NCBI GenBank assembly: GCA_002364215.1 | Contig: DEXQ01000014.1 | Span: 1 to 19,548 of the forward strand | Direction: 5' to 3' | DNA from: Aequorivita sp. UBA3180 | GTDB taxonomy: Bacteria > Bacteroidota > Bacteroidia > Flavobacteriales > Flavobacteriaceae | Length of the DNA: 19,548 nt | Shown: piece after piece, positions 7,762-14,476 of the stretch | How positions within the stretch are numbered: position 1 is the first letter of the stretch | How the letters are laid out: every line of letters begins with the position of its first letter | The notes under the pieces: generated by a model | Told to the model about the DNA's origin: nothing | Databases searched by the model: none | The model's input: the letters and a program-made list of their open reading frames with translations, nothing else | Position numbers and translations under genes: made by a program

Positions 7762-9423
7762 TCAATTGGCAACTGTCGTTTCTTTTGAAGCAATGCCGTA
7801 ATCTGTCCAAACTCGCTTTTCCTTCTTTGTTATTCTTCGAATAGCCTTGTTTTTTATAAACATTTCTTTCTTCACATACCCGCGCTCGTGGTCCAAATGC
7901 AACGTAACAGTGCTATAGCGAATCTGCAATGGTTTAATGCCGTAGTTCATCAAACGTTCGCCCATTTCGCGATCCTCGCCGCCGTACTGCATGCGTTCGT
8001 CAAATCCGTTTACCGCCAAAATATCTTTTTTCCATCCAGAGGCGTTGTTACCGTCCCAGGTAGCGCTGGTGGGCGTAAAGGTGTTTAAAATATCTTCCTT
8101 CAAGCCGTAGGATGTTAGTTTGTTCAGTTTAAAAGTCTTTTTTAGGCCGTGCTTCAAAAGCCATTTTGCATTAAAACAACGCTGCGTTTCAATATCATCT
8201 TTAGTGATCTGTTTTGAGATTTTCATCGAAAGTTTAAAATATCCCGCCGACAGAAAACAGCCCGGACGGCTCAGGCCCAAATGGGTTGAAACCAAATCGT
8301 TCCTCGGAATGCAGTCGCCATCGGTAAAAATTAAATAATCACCTTTAGCAACTTTTATGGCTTTGTTCAAGATTTTCGTCTTTTGAAAACCGTGGTCCTC
8401 CTGCCAAACGTGTGTGATTTTCAGAGAAGAGTTTACTATAAAGGAATCGATTAATTTTTTTGTTTCTTCAGTAGAACCATCATCGGCAATTATAATTTCA
8501 AAATTCTTTTCCAACTGCTGTTCAAAACCCCAAAGTGCTTTTTTAAGCCATTCCGGTTGGTTATACGTACTGACGATTACGGAAACAAATGGAGCAATAT
8601 TATCATCTTTTACAATTCCAAAAGGCGTCCATTTCTTTTTTTTGCCTCTCGTCTGCTTTCGGATGGCCAAATTTTTATTGATCGAATCTTGATTCTTGTA
8701 GCCGCGCGGATGATCCAAATGTAACACCACAGCATTATAACGAATCTGCTTGCTTTTAATACCTTGATTTATCAACCTTTCACCCAGTTCACGATCCTGT
8801 CCGCCATACTGCATGCGTTCGTCAAAACCGTTTACGGCTAATATATCTTTTTTCCAACCAGAAGCATTGTGCCCATTCCAACTGGCGTTTGTGGGTGTAA
8901 ATCTATTAAGAAGGTAGGCTTTAAAAGGTCCCGAATAAAGCTTATTGTTTTTGAAAGAAGATTGCAGTCCGTGCTTTTTCAGCCATGAAACATCAAAGCA
9001 TTTTTCAGAATAAATATCTTCTTTGGTAATGTCTTTTGAAATATCCAAGGGCAGCATAAAATAACCTCCCGATAGAAAATAACCCTCTTCGCGAAATTTA
9101 ACGTGCTGTTCCACAAAATCTTTCCGCGGAATACAGTCGCCATCGCTCATAATAATGTACTCTGTGCTACACTGAAGAATCGCCTTATTTAGTATCTGCG
9201 ATTTTTGAAAACCTTTGTCTTCATGCCAAACGTGGATTATGGGGTAGAATACTTCGGCTTCCAATCTTTTTAGCAATTGCCGAGTCTCATCATTAGAGCC
9301 ATCATCCGCAATTACAACCTCAAACTGCCTGTAAGTTTGATTGTTATAGCCATACAGCACCTTCTCCAGCCATTCACAGGAATTATAGGTACTGATAATT
9401 ACAGAAGTATCATGTGCGGTCAT
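7762..9423 (-). CDS. Double-domain family 2 glycosyltransferase (tandem GT2-GT7C)
   Basis: A 553-residue protein built from two similar GT-A glycosyltransferase units, residues about 1-270 and 275-545. Each has the nucleotide-binding DDGS (40-43 and 314-317), a DGDC metal-site motif (94-97 and 368-371) and a galactosyltransferase-type C-terminal motif GG(Q/E)DRE(L/M)GERL (207-217 and 481-491). The offset is a constant 274 residues. Both halves keep all motifs, so both could be active, adding two sugars in succession as two-domain polymerases do. This is inferred. DNA similarity between the halves is still high in places, for example 7979-8048 against 8801-8870. The ATG at 9423 is the only reasonable start; a TAnnTTTG box ends 7 bases upstream. 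Confidence 0.88.
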   Translation of the reverse strand: MTAHDTSVIISTYNSCEWLEKVLYGYNNQTYRQFEVVIADDGSNDETRQLLKRLEAEVFYPIIHVWHEDKGFQKSQILNKAILQCSTEYIIMSDGDCIPRKDFVEQHVKFREEGYFLSGGYFMLPLDISKDITKEDIYSEKCFDVSWLKKHGLQSSFKNNKLYSGPFKAYLLNRFTPTNASWNGHNASGWKKDILAVNGFDERMQYGGQDRELGERLINQGIKSKQIRYNAVVLHLDHPRGYKNQDSINKNLAIRKQTRGKKKKWTPFGIVKDDNIAPFVSVIVSTYNQPEWLKKALWGFEQQLEKNFEIIIADDGSTEETKKLIDSFIVNSSLKITHVWQEDHGFQKTKILNKAIKVAKGDYLIFTDGDCIPRNDLVSTHLGLSRPGCFLSAGYFKLSMKISKQITKDDIETQRCFNAKWLLKHGLKKTFKLNKLTSYGLKEDILNTFTPTSATWDGNNASGWKKDILAVNGFDERMQYGGEDREMGERLMNYGIKPLQIRYSTVTLHLDHERGYVKKEMFIKNKAIRRITKKEKRVWTDYGIASKETTVAN

Positions 9424-9430
9424 ATTGTGG

Positions 9431-9438
9431 CAAAGATA
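9431..9438 (-). promoter_or_regulatory. Bacteroidota -7 promoter element (TATCTTTG)
   Basis: Reading the minus strand, TATCTTTG matches the TAnnTTTG consensus exactly. It sits in the 18-bp gap between the methyltransferase stop and the ATG of the double GT2 gene. With initiation a few bases downstream of such a box, the transcript would have almost no leader. Confidence 0.5.
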
Positions 9439-9441
9439 AAG

Positions 9442-10401
9442 CTATTTCTTTCGTAAATAAAAGGCAGCCTGATCACCACGCCCTTCCTTATTGAGTTGTT
9501 TTGCTTTTTGTCCATACTGGAAATTTTGGGATTTTCGATGTAGTGAATTTGAAAATCCTTTCAATTTTGGCGCAGAAAGCGGAATGTCTTGACGGTATTT
9601 TTCACTTCCGCTAAACTGAAAATGAGTGGAATCATATTCAATTTTATACAAATCGAAATTGGTCTTTTCCGCAAGTAATTGCATACTTTTTTGGGAGTGA
9701 AGAAAAAAGTGCCGCGGAGCATCCAATTGCACCCAGTTAACGCCATAATGCTCCCATGCATATGAGGAAACGGTAGGAATACGGATTATGCACACACCTC
9801 CGGGAGAAAGAAGTTCGTAAACTTTTTGAAGATTTTCAAAAGGGTCTGGCAGATGTTCAAAGGCGTGATGATAGGTTATAATATCGAAGGTTCCTTTCAT
9901 ATCAAACACACTGCTTTTCTTTATGGTCAAGCCATTTTCATATTGAATTGTTTCATTCAAATAAGGGTCACAGCCCATTACATTTTTAAAACCAACCTCC
10001 GCTAGCGGGTACAGAAAATTTCGGCCATTTCCGCAGCCTACATCAAGAATGCTCGTTGCCTTTGTTACATCGAGCTCATTAAAAATTTCGTATTCCTTTT
10101 TCCCAATTAAATGGGCTAGCGTATTTTTATAAACGATTCCGCCTATCGCAGCATATTCGTACTGCTTCTTTTTTATGGCACCTTTTGTTCCTTCAAATTT
10201 CTTTCCATCATAAGTATCAAAACTGTAATAATCCCCCGGATAATATTTAGACATATCTGAAGGAATTTCGCTAATCTGCAAACAGCCGCATTTTGCACAT
10301 TCAAAATATTCAAAGGTATCCCGCAAACCATACATCATTTCCTTTGCTACGAAGGTTTTATTTTCTTTGGAATTGCCACAAATTCTGCAAGTGTTTGCCA
10401 T
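9442..10401 (-). CDS. SAM-dependent methyltransferase with N-terminal zinc-ribbon-like domain
   Basis: A 319-residue protein of the Methyltransf_23 type seen in sugar and capsule clusters. Four cysteines, C5-x2-C8 and C35-x2-C38, form a putative N-terminal zinc ribbon, as in the methyltransferases that act on nucleotide-bound sugars. Motif I is ILDVGCGNG (118-126), strand 2 ends GCDPY, and the motif IV region is DIITYHHAFEHLPDP (about 173-187), followed by LLSPGGVCIIRIP. The substrate is probably a sugar nucleotide or the glycan end, not determinable here. It lies 18 bp upstream of the double GT2 gene on the same strand and has an exact TAnnTTTG box upstream. The start at 10401 puts the zinc ribbon at the very N-terminus, as expected. 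Confidence 0.85.
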   Translation of the reverse strand: MANTCRICGNSKENKTFVAKEMMYGLRDTFEYFECAKCGCLQISEIPSDMSKYYPGDYYSFDTYDGKKFEGTKGAIKKKQYEYAAIGGIVYKNTLAHLIGKKEYEIFNELDVTKATSILDVGCGNGRNFLYPLAEVGFKNVMGCDPYLNETIQYENGLTIKKSSVFDMKGTFDIITYHHAFEHLPDPFENLQKVYELLSPGGVCIIRIPTVSSYAWEHYGVNWVQLDAPRHFFLHSQKSMQLLAEKTNFDLYKIEYDSTHFQFSGSEKYRQDIPLSAPKLKGFSNSLHRKSQNFQYGQKAKQLNKEGRGDQAAFYLRKK

Positions 10402-10424
10402 AAAGCGAAAATAGTTTTAGACAT

Positions 10425-10432
10425 CAAAGATA
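10425..10432 (-). promoter_or_regulatory. Bacteroidota -7 promoter element (TATCTTTG)
   Basis: On the minus strand TATCTTTG is an exact TAnnTTTG match, 23 bases before the ATG of the zinc-ribbon methyltransferase. That spacing gives a normal short leader. It probably drives the methyltransferase and perhaps the double GT2 gene behind it. Confidence 0.55.
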
Positions 10433-10496
10433 AAGTTATTTACCCAGTTGGCTTAGAAATTGAAAAGTCGTAATTTAGATAAAAAATACAAAAGCG

Positions 10497-10679
10497 ATGA
10501 TTACTAAAAGTTTTCTGAAAAAACAGATTGAAAATTTTCCTGATGAATTTACCATTGAGGAATTGATTGAGCGCTTTATATTTATAGACAAGCTTGAAAA
10601 ACGAATTGAAAAGTCCAAACAAAATGATACAATCAGTGAAGCGGAATTAGAAACCGAAATGCAGCAATGGTTCAAATAA
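10497..10679 (+). CDS. Antitoxin-like small protein (RelE/ParE-associated)
   Basis: A 60-residue acidic/amphipathic protein with two predicted helices rich in Glu, Leu and Ile. It includes NFPDEFTIEELIERFIFIDKL, a pattern typical of small Bacteroidota antitoxins that begin with a segment about proper folding or membrane-free helices and end in a toxin-wrapping helix. The main support is context: a ParE-like toxin frame begins 10 bases before its stop, overlapping it as in type II toxin-antitoxin operons. The antitoxin frame is intact, but the toxin is interrupted. It would act in the cytoplasm as toxin neutraliser and autorepressor. No helix-turn-helix or ribbon DNA-binding motif is obvious, so repression is unproven. 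The start ATG at 10497 is the only one available. Confidence 0.65.
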   Translation: MITKSFLKKQIENFPDEFTIEELIERFIFIDKLEKRIEKSKQNDTISEAELETEMQQWFK

Positions 10680-10966
10680 AATGGCTAAATGATGCAAAAA
10701 CCGATTTACGGGAAATTTATGAATATATTTCTGCGGACTCTAAATTATATGCTCGGTAACAAATAGTAAAAATAAAACACGGTACTGAAATAATCAAAAC
10801 ACATCCAAATATCGGTAAATCTGTAGAAGAAATTGACAATCCCAATATTCGAGAATTAGTGGAAGGGAATTACAGAATTATTTATCGGATTGTTAATTCC
10901 AAAAATTTTCACATTTTAATGGTTCATCACGGAGCCAGAAATCTTTTCCGAAGAATAAAAAGCTAA
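10667..10966 (+). pseudogene. RelE/ParE family toxin, interrupted by an in-frame stop
   Basis: The frame starting at ATG 10667 reads MVQIKWLNDAKTDLREIY and EYISADSKLYAR. It then meets TAA at 10757-10759 (codon 31) and continues in the same frame with IRELVEGNYRIIYRIV and VHHGARNLFRR to a second TAA at 10964-10966. These are hallmark ParE-family segments: the helical hairpin at the N-terminus and the IREL-x5-YRI-Y core with the final HH-x-AR. Only one base-level lesion is needed to explain it; the rest of the roughly 99-codon frame is well preserved, so the inactivation looks recent. There is no start codon between the stop and the conserved core. The next gene, a GT2, starts 2 bases after the final stop. 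Confidence 0.85.
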
Positions 10967-10968
10967 AT

Positions 10969-11706
10969 ATGCCAACCCTTTCAGTTATTATTCCAACTTT
11001 CAATGAAGAAGCATATATAGAGGATGCGCTGTTTTCCGTTGTGTTTGCTGATGAAATTATAGTTATTGACTCCTTCAGTACAGATGCAACCCCTGAAATT
11101 GCCAAAAAGTACGCTACAAAATTTCTACAACGAAAATTCGATAATTTTTCAAACCAAAAAAACTTTGCATTAAAAGAAGCAACTGGCGATTGGGTTTTAT
11201 TTTTGGATGCCGATGAACGCGTAACCCACTCTATGGAAGCTGAAATAAAGGAAACGCTCCAAAACCCAAAGCACGGTGGGTACAAAATAAATTTTCCTCA
11301 CTTTTATATGAACCGTTTTCTCTATCATCACAGTGATGACGTGCTTCGGCTTGTAAAACGCGATGGTGCGGAATATTCTGGCTCGGTTCACGAAAAACTT
11401 ACTTGCAAAGGCAGCATTGGGAAGCTGAAAAATAAAATGCTGCATTTTACCTATAAAGGCCTAGATAATTATATTTCAAAAAAAGAATCGTATGCTTGGT
11501 TTCAAGCGCAGCAACTATTTGATAAAGGCAAAAAAGCAACTTGGTTCCACCTCTTTTTTAAGCCCAGTTATCGGTTTTTCCGCTCCTTTATTTTAAAAGG
11601 AGGTTTCCGCGACGGCATGCCGGGAATGACTGTGGCAGCGGTAAATGCCTATGGGGTTTTTGAACGATATGTGAAGTTAATGTTGCTTCAAAAAGGGATG
11701 AAATAG
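10969..11706 (+). CDS. Family 2 glycosyltransferase (WaaE/KdtX-like)
   Basis: A 245-residue GT-A glycosyltransferase resembling the LPS-core beta-1,4-glucosyltransferase family (WaaE/KdtX-like). The N-terminus LSVIIPTFNEEAYIEDAL is the nucleotide-binding strand. DEIIVIDSFSTDAT (29-42) replaces the usual DDGS, as is typical of this subfamily. DNFSNQKNFAL (58-68) follows, and the metal-binding site is FLDADER (78-84). The C-terminal third (KPSYRFFRSFI, FERYVKLMLL) is basic and aromatic and probably contacts the membrane. It is clearly paralogous to the GT2 encoded at 12545-13306. It starts 2 bp after the toxin remnant and converges on the deacetylase gene. Donor and acceptor cannot be specified. 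Confidence 0.88.
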   Translation: MPTLSVIIPTFNEEAYIEDALFSVVFADEIIVIDSFSTDATPEIAKKYATKFLQRKFDNFSNQKNFALKEATGDWVLFLDADERVTHSMEAEIKETLQNPKHGGYKINFPHFYMNRFLYHHSDDVLRLVKRDGAEYSGSVHEKLTCKGSIGKLKNKMLHFTYKGLDNYISKKESYAWFQAQQLFDKGKKATWFHLFFKPSYRFFRSFILKGGFRDGMPGMTVAAVNAYGVFERYVKLMLLQKGMK

Positions 11707-11711
11707 CCAAT

Positions 11712-11735
11712 CCCCCTAGCCCCCAAAGGGGGAAT
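11712..11735. repeat. C-run/G-run hairpin repeat (copy 1)
   Basis: Five C, TAG, five C, AAA, five G, then AAT. The second C-run and the G-run form a 5-bp G:C stem with an AAA loop (11720-11732). It lies between the convergent GT2 and deacetylase genes. A near-identical copy is at 17815-17839. No T-tract follows on either strand, so it is not a standard intrinsic terminator, although it may slow polymerase. Confidence 0.8.
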
Positions 11736-11753
11736 CTTACGTCTTTCTCCTCT

Positions 11754-11765
11754 CCGCCGCGGCGG
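11754..11765. repeat. GC-rich perfect palindrome (CCGCCGCGGCGG)
   Basis: A 12-base perfect palindrome in an otherwise AT-rich genome. It is flanked by a pyrimidine-rich run on the left (TTTCTCCTCT) and a purine-rich run on the right (GGGAGGGGA at 11772-11780) that can extend pairing. It shares the 74-bp convergent intergenic space with the C-run/G-run hairpin, resembling the REP-type palindromes found between convergent genes. Confidence 0.6.
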
Positions 11766-11780
11766 AAGGTCGGGAGGGGA

Positions 11781-12485
11781 CTAAAAAAACTTCCCAAACC
11801 GAATTTTCTGTCGAAATTTTAACATTGAAAATTCTCCCTTTACGTCGATTCGCTGAATTTCAAAAGGTTTTTTAAAGGGAAATGAATTTATTCTATTACC
11901 AATGCGAAGCCCGTATTCAATGCCGTTTTGAGAAAGTATTTTCTTAAAGATTTCATTCAGTTTTTTTTCCTTTGGAAATTTACCATAGGGATAGGCCAAA
12001 ACAGGCGAAAAATTCAATTCATTTTCTGAAACGAATTCCAGGCAAGGGCGGGTATCGGCTTCAATTTCGGCATTGGAAAGCTCGGTGTATTTTTTGTGGT
12101 AAAAGGAATGGAAACCGAGCTCCACAATTTTTGGGTCGAGGTTTTTCAATTGTTCCGCCGTCATTATTTTTAGGGAAGAAGTATTCCAAGTATCGGTTTT
12201 TCCCAAAAAATCTAAAGGCACGAAAAAGGTGGCTTTCAGTTTGTATTTCTTCAGCAACGGAAGCGCCAATTCCATTTGGCTCACATAGCCATCATCAAAA
12301 GTGATAATGATATTTTTGGTTTTTGGCAATGATTTCAGTTTTACCAATTCCTTAAAATGGTAGGTTTTATAGCCGTTTTCAGCCAAATGCTTAAACTGCT
12401 TTTCAAGGTTCTCTACCGAAATGGTCAATCCTTTCCCCTTTTCAGCAGTAACGTGGTGGTACATTAAAATAGGAAGCTTCGCCAT
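11781..12485 (-). CDS. Polysaccharide deacetylase family protein (NodB fold, CE4)
   Basis: A carbohydrate esterase family 4 protein that would remove N-acetyl (or related) groups from a sugar in a metal-dependent reaction. From the ATG at 12485 it is 234 residues. It has LPILMYHHV (4-12), the family motif 1 TFDDG (62-66, catalytic and metal Asp 64/65) and motif 2 HSFYH (126-130, metal histidines). The strand segment ATFFVPLDFLG lies between them. The frame is open to 12530, but a TAAATTTG box at 12495-12502 and the normal N-terminus MAKLPILMYHH favour 12485. No signal peptide is present, so it may act in the cytoplasm on lipid-linked or nucleotide sugars. It lies between two paralogous GT2 genes on the opposite strand. 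Confidence 0.87.
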   Translation of the reverse strand: MAKLPILMYHHVTAEKGKGLTISVENLEKQFKHLAENGYKTYHFKELVKLKSLPKTKNIIITFDDGYVSQMELALPLLKKYKLKATFFVPLDFLGKTDTWNTSSLKIMTAEQLKNLDPKIVELGFHSFYHKKYTELSNAEIEADTRPCLEFVSENELNFSPVLAYPYGKFPKEKKLNEIFKKILSQNGIEYGLRIGNRINSFPFKKPFEIQRIDVKGEFSMLKFRQKIRFGKFF

Positions 12486-12494
12486 AACGGTTTT

Positions 12495-12502
12495 CAAATT
12501 TA
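12495..12502 (-). promoter_or_regulatory. Bacteroidota -7 promoter element (TAAATTTG)
   Basis: On the minus strand TAAATTTG fits TAnnTTTG exactly and ends 9 bases before the deacetylase ATG at 12485. A TTTG lies 25 bases upstream on the same strand, slightly farther than the usual -33 spacing. The divergent GT2 has its own near-match 15 bases away, forming a compact bidirectional promoter region. Confidence 0.5.
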
Positions 12503-12517
12503 TACCTGTAAAATTAT

Positions 12518-12525
12518 TACTTTTA
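12518..12525 (+). promoter_or_regulatory. Probable -7 promoter element (TACTTTTA)
   Basis: TACTTTTA differs from TAnnTTTG only in the last base and lies 19 bases before the TTG start of the GT2 at 12545. It probably drives the run of same-strand glycosyltransferase genes from 12545 onward. This is a weaker match than the other boxes in the window. Confidence 0.35.
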
Positions 12526-12544
12526 CGCAAACTACAAGCTGTTT

Positions 12545-13306
12545 TTGGAAAACCCTGTAAAAATCACCGCCCTTGCCATCACGCTCAATGAAGCCGCCAA
12601 TATTGAAGGCTATTTAAAAAGCCTTTGGTTTGCGGATGAAATTGTGATTGTGGATTCCTTTAGCAGCGATGAAACGGTAGCGTTGGCTTCCAAAAACGAA
12701 AAAGTGACTGTTTACCAAAGGGCTTTTGACAATTTTTCTGCGCAAAAGAATTTCGCTATTTCAAAGGCGAAAAACGATTGGGTTACATTTTTTGATTTGG
12801 ATGAAGAAATTACGCCAGCACTCACCGATGAAATTTTAGAAAAATTTAAAAACCCAAAAGCCATTGCCTATTTTGTGAAACGCGATTTCTATTTTATGGG
12901 GAAACGCATTAAATACAGCGGTTTGCAGAATGATTACATCATCCGATTTTTCAATAAAAGCCATTGCCAATACAACGCAAATTTGGTCCACGAAACATTG
13001 GAAACCGACGGCAAAACCGAAAATTTAAAGAACAGCCTGCCGCACCACACCTATAAATCGTTTGATGATTACACCGCAAAAATGCACCAATACAGCACGC
13101 TGCAAGCACAAATGCTCTATAAAAAAGGAAAGAAGCCCAACTATTACCATTTTCTGTTTCGCCCGTTTTACAGATTTTGGAACCAATTTATTTTCAGATT
13201 GGGTATTTTAGACGGGAAAGAAGGTTTTATCCTCGCCTATGTAAGTGCGTTTTCAGTATTTAAAAGATATGTAAACCTTTGGCTTTTGTACAGAAAGATT
13301 AATTAA
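12545..13306 (+). CDS. Family 2 glycosyltransferase (WaaE/KdtX-like), paralogue
   Basis: A 253-residue GT-A enzyme, paralogous to the one at 10969-11706. It shares the FADEIVIVDSFSSDET block (29-44), FDNFSAQKNFAI (61-72) and a basic aromatic C-terminus (FRPFYRFWNQFIFRLG, FKRYVNLWLL). The metal site is FFDLDEE (82-88) in place of DADER. The start is TTG 12545, since no ATG lies before the conserved first strand (KITALAITLNE). It is followed after 11 bp by the GT4 gene and is likely co-transcribed. The probable role is adding a sugar to the LPS or lipooligosaccharide core. The two paralogues presumably act on different acceptors or successive positions, which cannot be tested here. Confidence 0.87.
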   Translation: MENPVKITALAITLNEAANIEGYLKSLWFADEIVIVDSFSSDETVALASKNEKVTVYQRAFDNFSAQKNFAISKAKNDWVTFFDLDEEITPALTDEILEKFKNPKAIAYFVKRDFYFMGKRIKYSGLQNDYIIRFFNKSHCQYNANLVHETLETDGKTENLKNSLPHHTYKSFDDYTAKMHQYSTLQAQMLYKKGKKPNYYHFLFRPFYRFWNQFIFRLGILDGKEGFILAYVSAFSVFKRYVNLWLLYRKIN

Positions 13307-13317
13307 CAATCCGTAAA

Positions 13318-14382
13318 TTGAAACAAGTTTTTTTAGAATCGCACAATTTAAAAAACCGTTATTCGGGCTTTGGCCAGTTTAACTATCATTTTATAAAAGC
13401 GTTGGCTACGTTTCCCCAAGACGATTTTGAAATTGTATTAAATGCGAAAAATATTTCAGAGCTTGAAGAGGAATTTGGTGATACTTTTAAATACCGAAAA
13501 TACAATTCGCTAACCCGCCATAAACCCTTCCGAATAAAGAGAAAATACAATCTTTGGCATTGTTTAAATCAAAATATAAAGATTGAACCCTTCTTCAACA
13601 TTCCGTATTTATTGACGGTTCACGACGTGCATTTTGTAACTGAAGGTTCTGAGGAATTGCAGCAAAAACTGAAAAAACAATTCAACGAAAAATTGAAAAG
13701 AAGCAGCGCCATTGCTTATATTTCAGAATTTGCAAAACAGGACACCCACGCCCATTTTGATGTGCCGAACATTCCGGAATACGTAATTTACAACGGCAAT
13801 ACAATTACCGAAATCACACTTCCGAAGGACTATAAACCGTCACTTTTACCTCAAAAACCTTATCTTTTCACAATTGGCGATTTCAGCGAACGAAAGAATT
13901 TTATGAGTCTTGTGGAAATGTTGCGCTTTTTGCCTGAATATAATTTGGTGCTCGCGGGCAGCAATACTTCCAGTTATGCAGAAAAACTTACCGAAATGGT
14001 TAAACGTTACGGTTTTGAAAACAGGGTTTTCCAAACTGGAAAAATAGCCGATTTAGACAAACAATATTACCTGCAAAATTGCGAAGCCTTTGTTTTTCCA
14101 TCCTTGCGGGAAGGTTTCGGAATTCCACCCATAGAAGCCATGCGTTTTGGGAAACCCGTATTTCTTTCAAACAACACTTCCCTACCCGAAATTGGTGGTG
14201 AGCATAGCTTTTTTTGGGATCACTACGAACCCGAATATATGGCGCAGGTGCTGAAAAATGGAATGGAAAAATTCAACAGTAAAAAGCAGTTTTATGAAGA
14301 TTGGTACACTGCTCGCGCCCAAAGCTTCAACTGGAAAACCACTGCTGAAAAATATCTGGAGGTTTATAAAAGCTTGCTCTAA
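13318..14382 (+). CDS. Family 4 (group 1) glycosyltransferase
   Basis: A 354-residue GT-B retaining glycosyltransferase. The N-terminal acceptor domain contains NLWHCLNQN and LLTVHDVHFV (98-107). The C-terminal donor domain begins near PYLFTIGDFSERKNF (181-195) and carries the family signature EAFVFPSLREGFGIPPIEAM (256-275), with the E-x7-E pair at Glu 265 and Glu 273 that contacts the nucleotide sugar. GKPVFLSN follows. The start is TTG 13318, placing the first strand (KQVFLES) at the N-terminus. It lies 11 bp after the GT2 paralogue. The next gene is separated by about 90 bp that contain a promoter box. Mannosyl- or similar transferases share this pattern; the specific sugar is unknown. Confidence 0.88.
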   Translation: MKQVFLESHNLKNRYSGFGQFNYHFIKALATFPQDDFEIVLNAKNISELEEEFGDTFKYRKYNSLTRHKPFRIKRKYNLWHCLNQNIKIEPFFNIPYLLTVHDVHFVTEGSEELQQKLKKQFNEKLKRSSAIAYISEFAKQDTHAHFDVPNIPEYVIYNGNTITEITLPKDYKPSLLPQKPYLFTIGDFSERKNFMSLVEMLRFLPEYNLVLAGSNTSSYAEKLTEMVKRYGFENRVFQTGKIADLDKQYYLQNCEAFVFPSLREGFGIPPIEAMRFGKPVFLSNNTSLPEIGGEHSFFWDHYEPEYMAQVLKNGMEKFNSKKQFYEDWYTARAQSFNWKTTAEKYLEVYKSLL

Positions 14383-14427
14383 ATAACTTTATTAAAACTT
14401 TGGGCAAACTCCCACGGACAGTAATTG

Positions 14428-14435
14428 TATCTTTG
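14428..14435 (+). promoter_or_regulatory. Bacteroidota -7 promoter element (TATCTTTG)
   Basis: TATCTTTG is an exact TAnnTTTG match, with TTTG at 14399-14402 as a possible -33 element at somewhat long spacing (25 bases). It lies 41 bases upstream of the ATG of the GT2 at 14477. It could start the transcript covering that GT2 and the overlapping tsaC. Confidence 0.6.
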
Positions 14436-14476
14436 CCAAAATCGGTCGGAAAAATTTCGCGATTAAAATTTATTTG

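Noticed and set aside
10757..10759. Programmed stop-codon readthrough in the ParE-like toxin
   Set aside because: No readthrough context or downstream structure is evident, and toxin decay by a single point change is the simpler reading.
10893..11285. A 130-codon reverse-strand reading frame across the toxin remnant and GT2 start
   Set aside because: It is antisense to two better supported frames with clear family motifs, and its translation shows no domain.
11720..11732. C5-AAA-G5 hairpin as a standard rho-independent terminator
   Set aside because: No T-run follows the stem on either strand, and the same element occurs inside coding sequence at 17823-17835.
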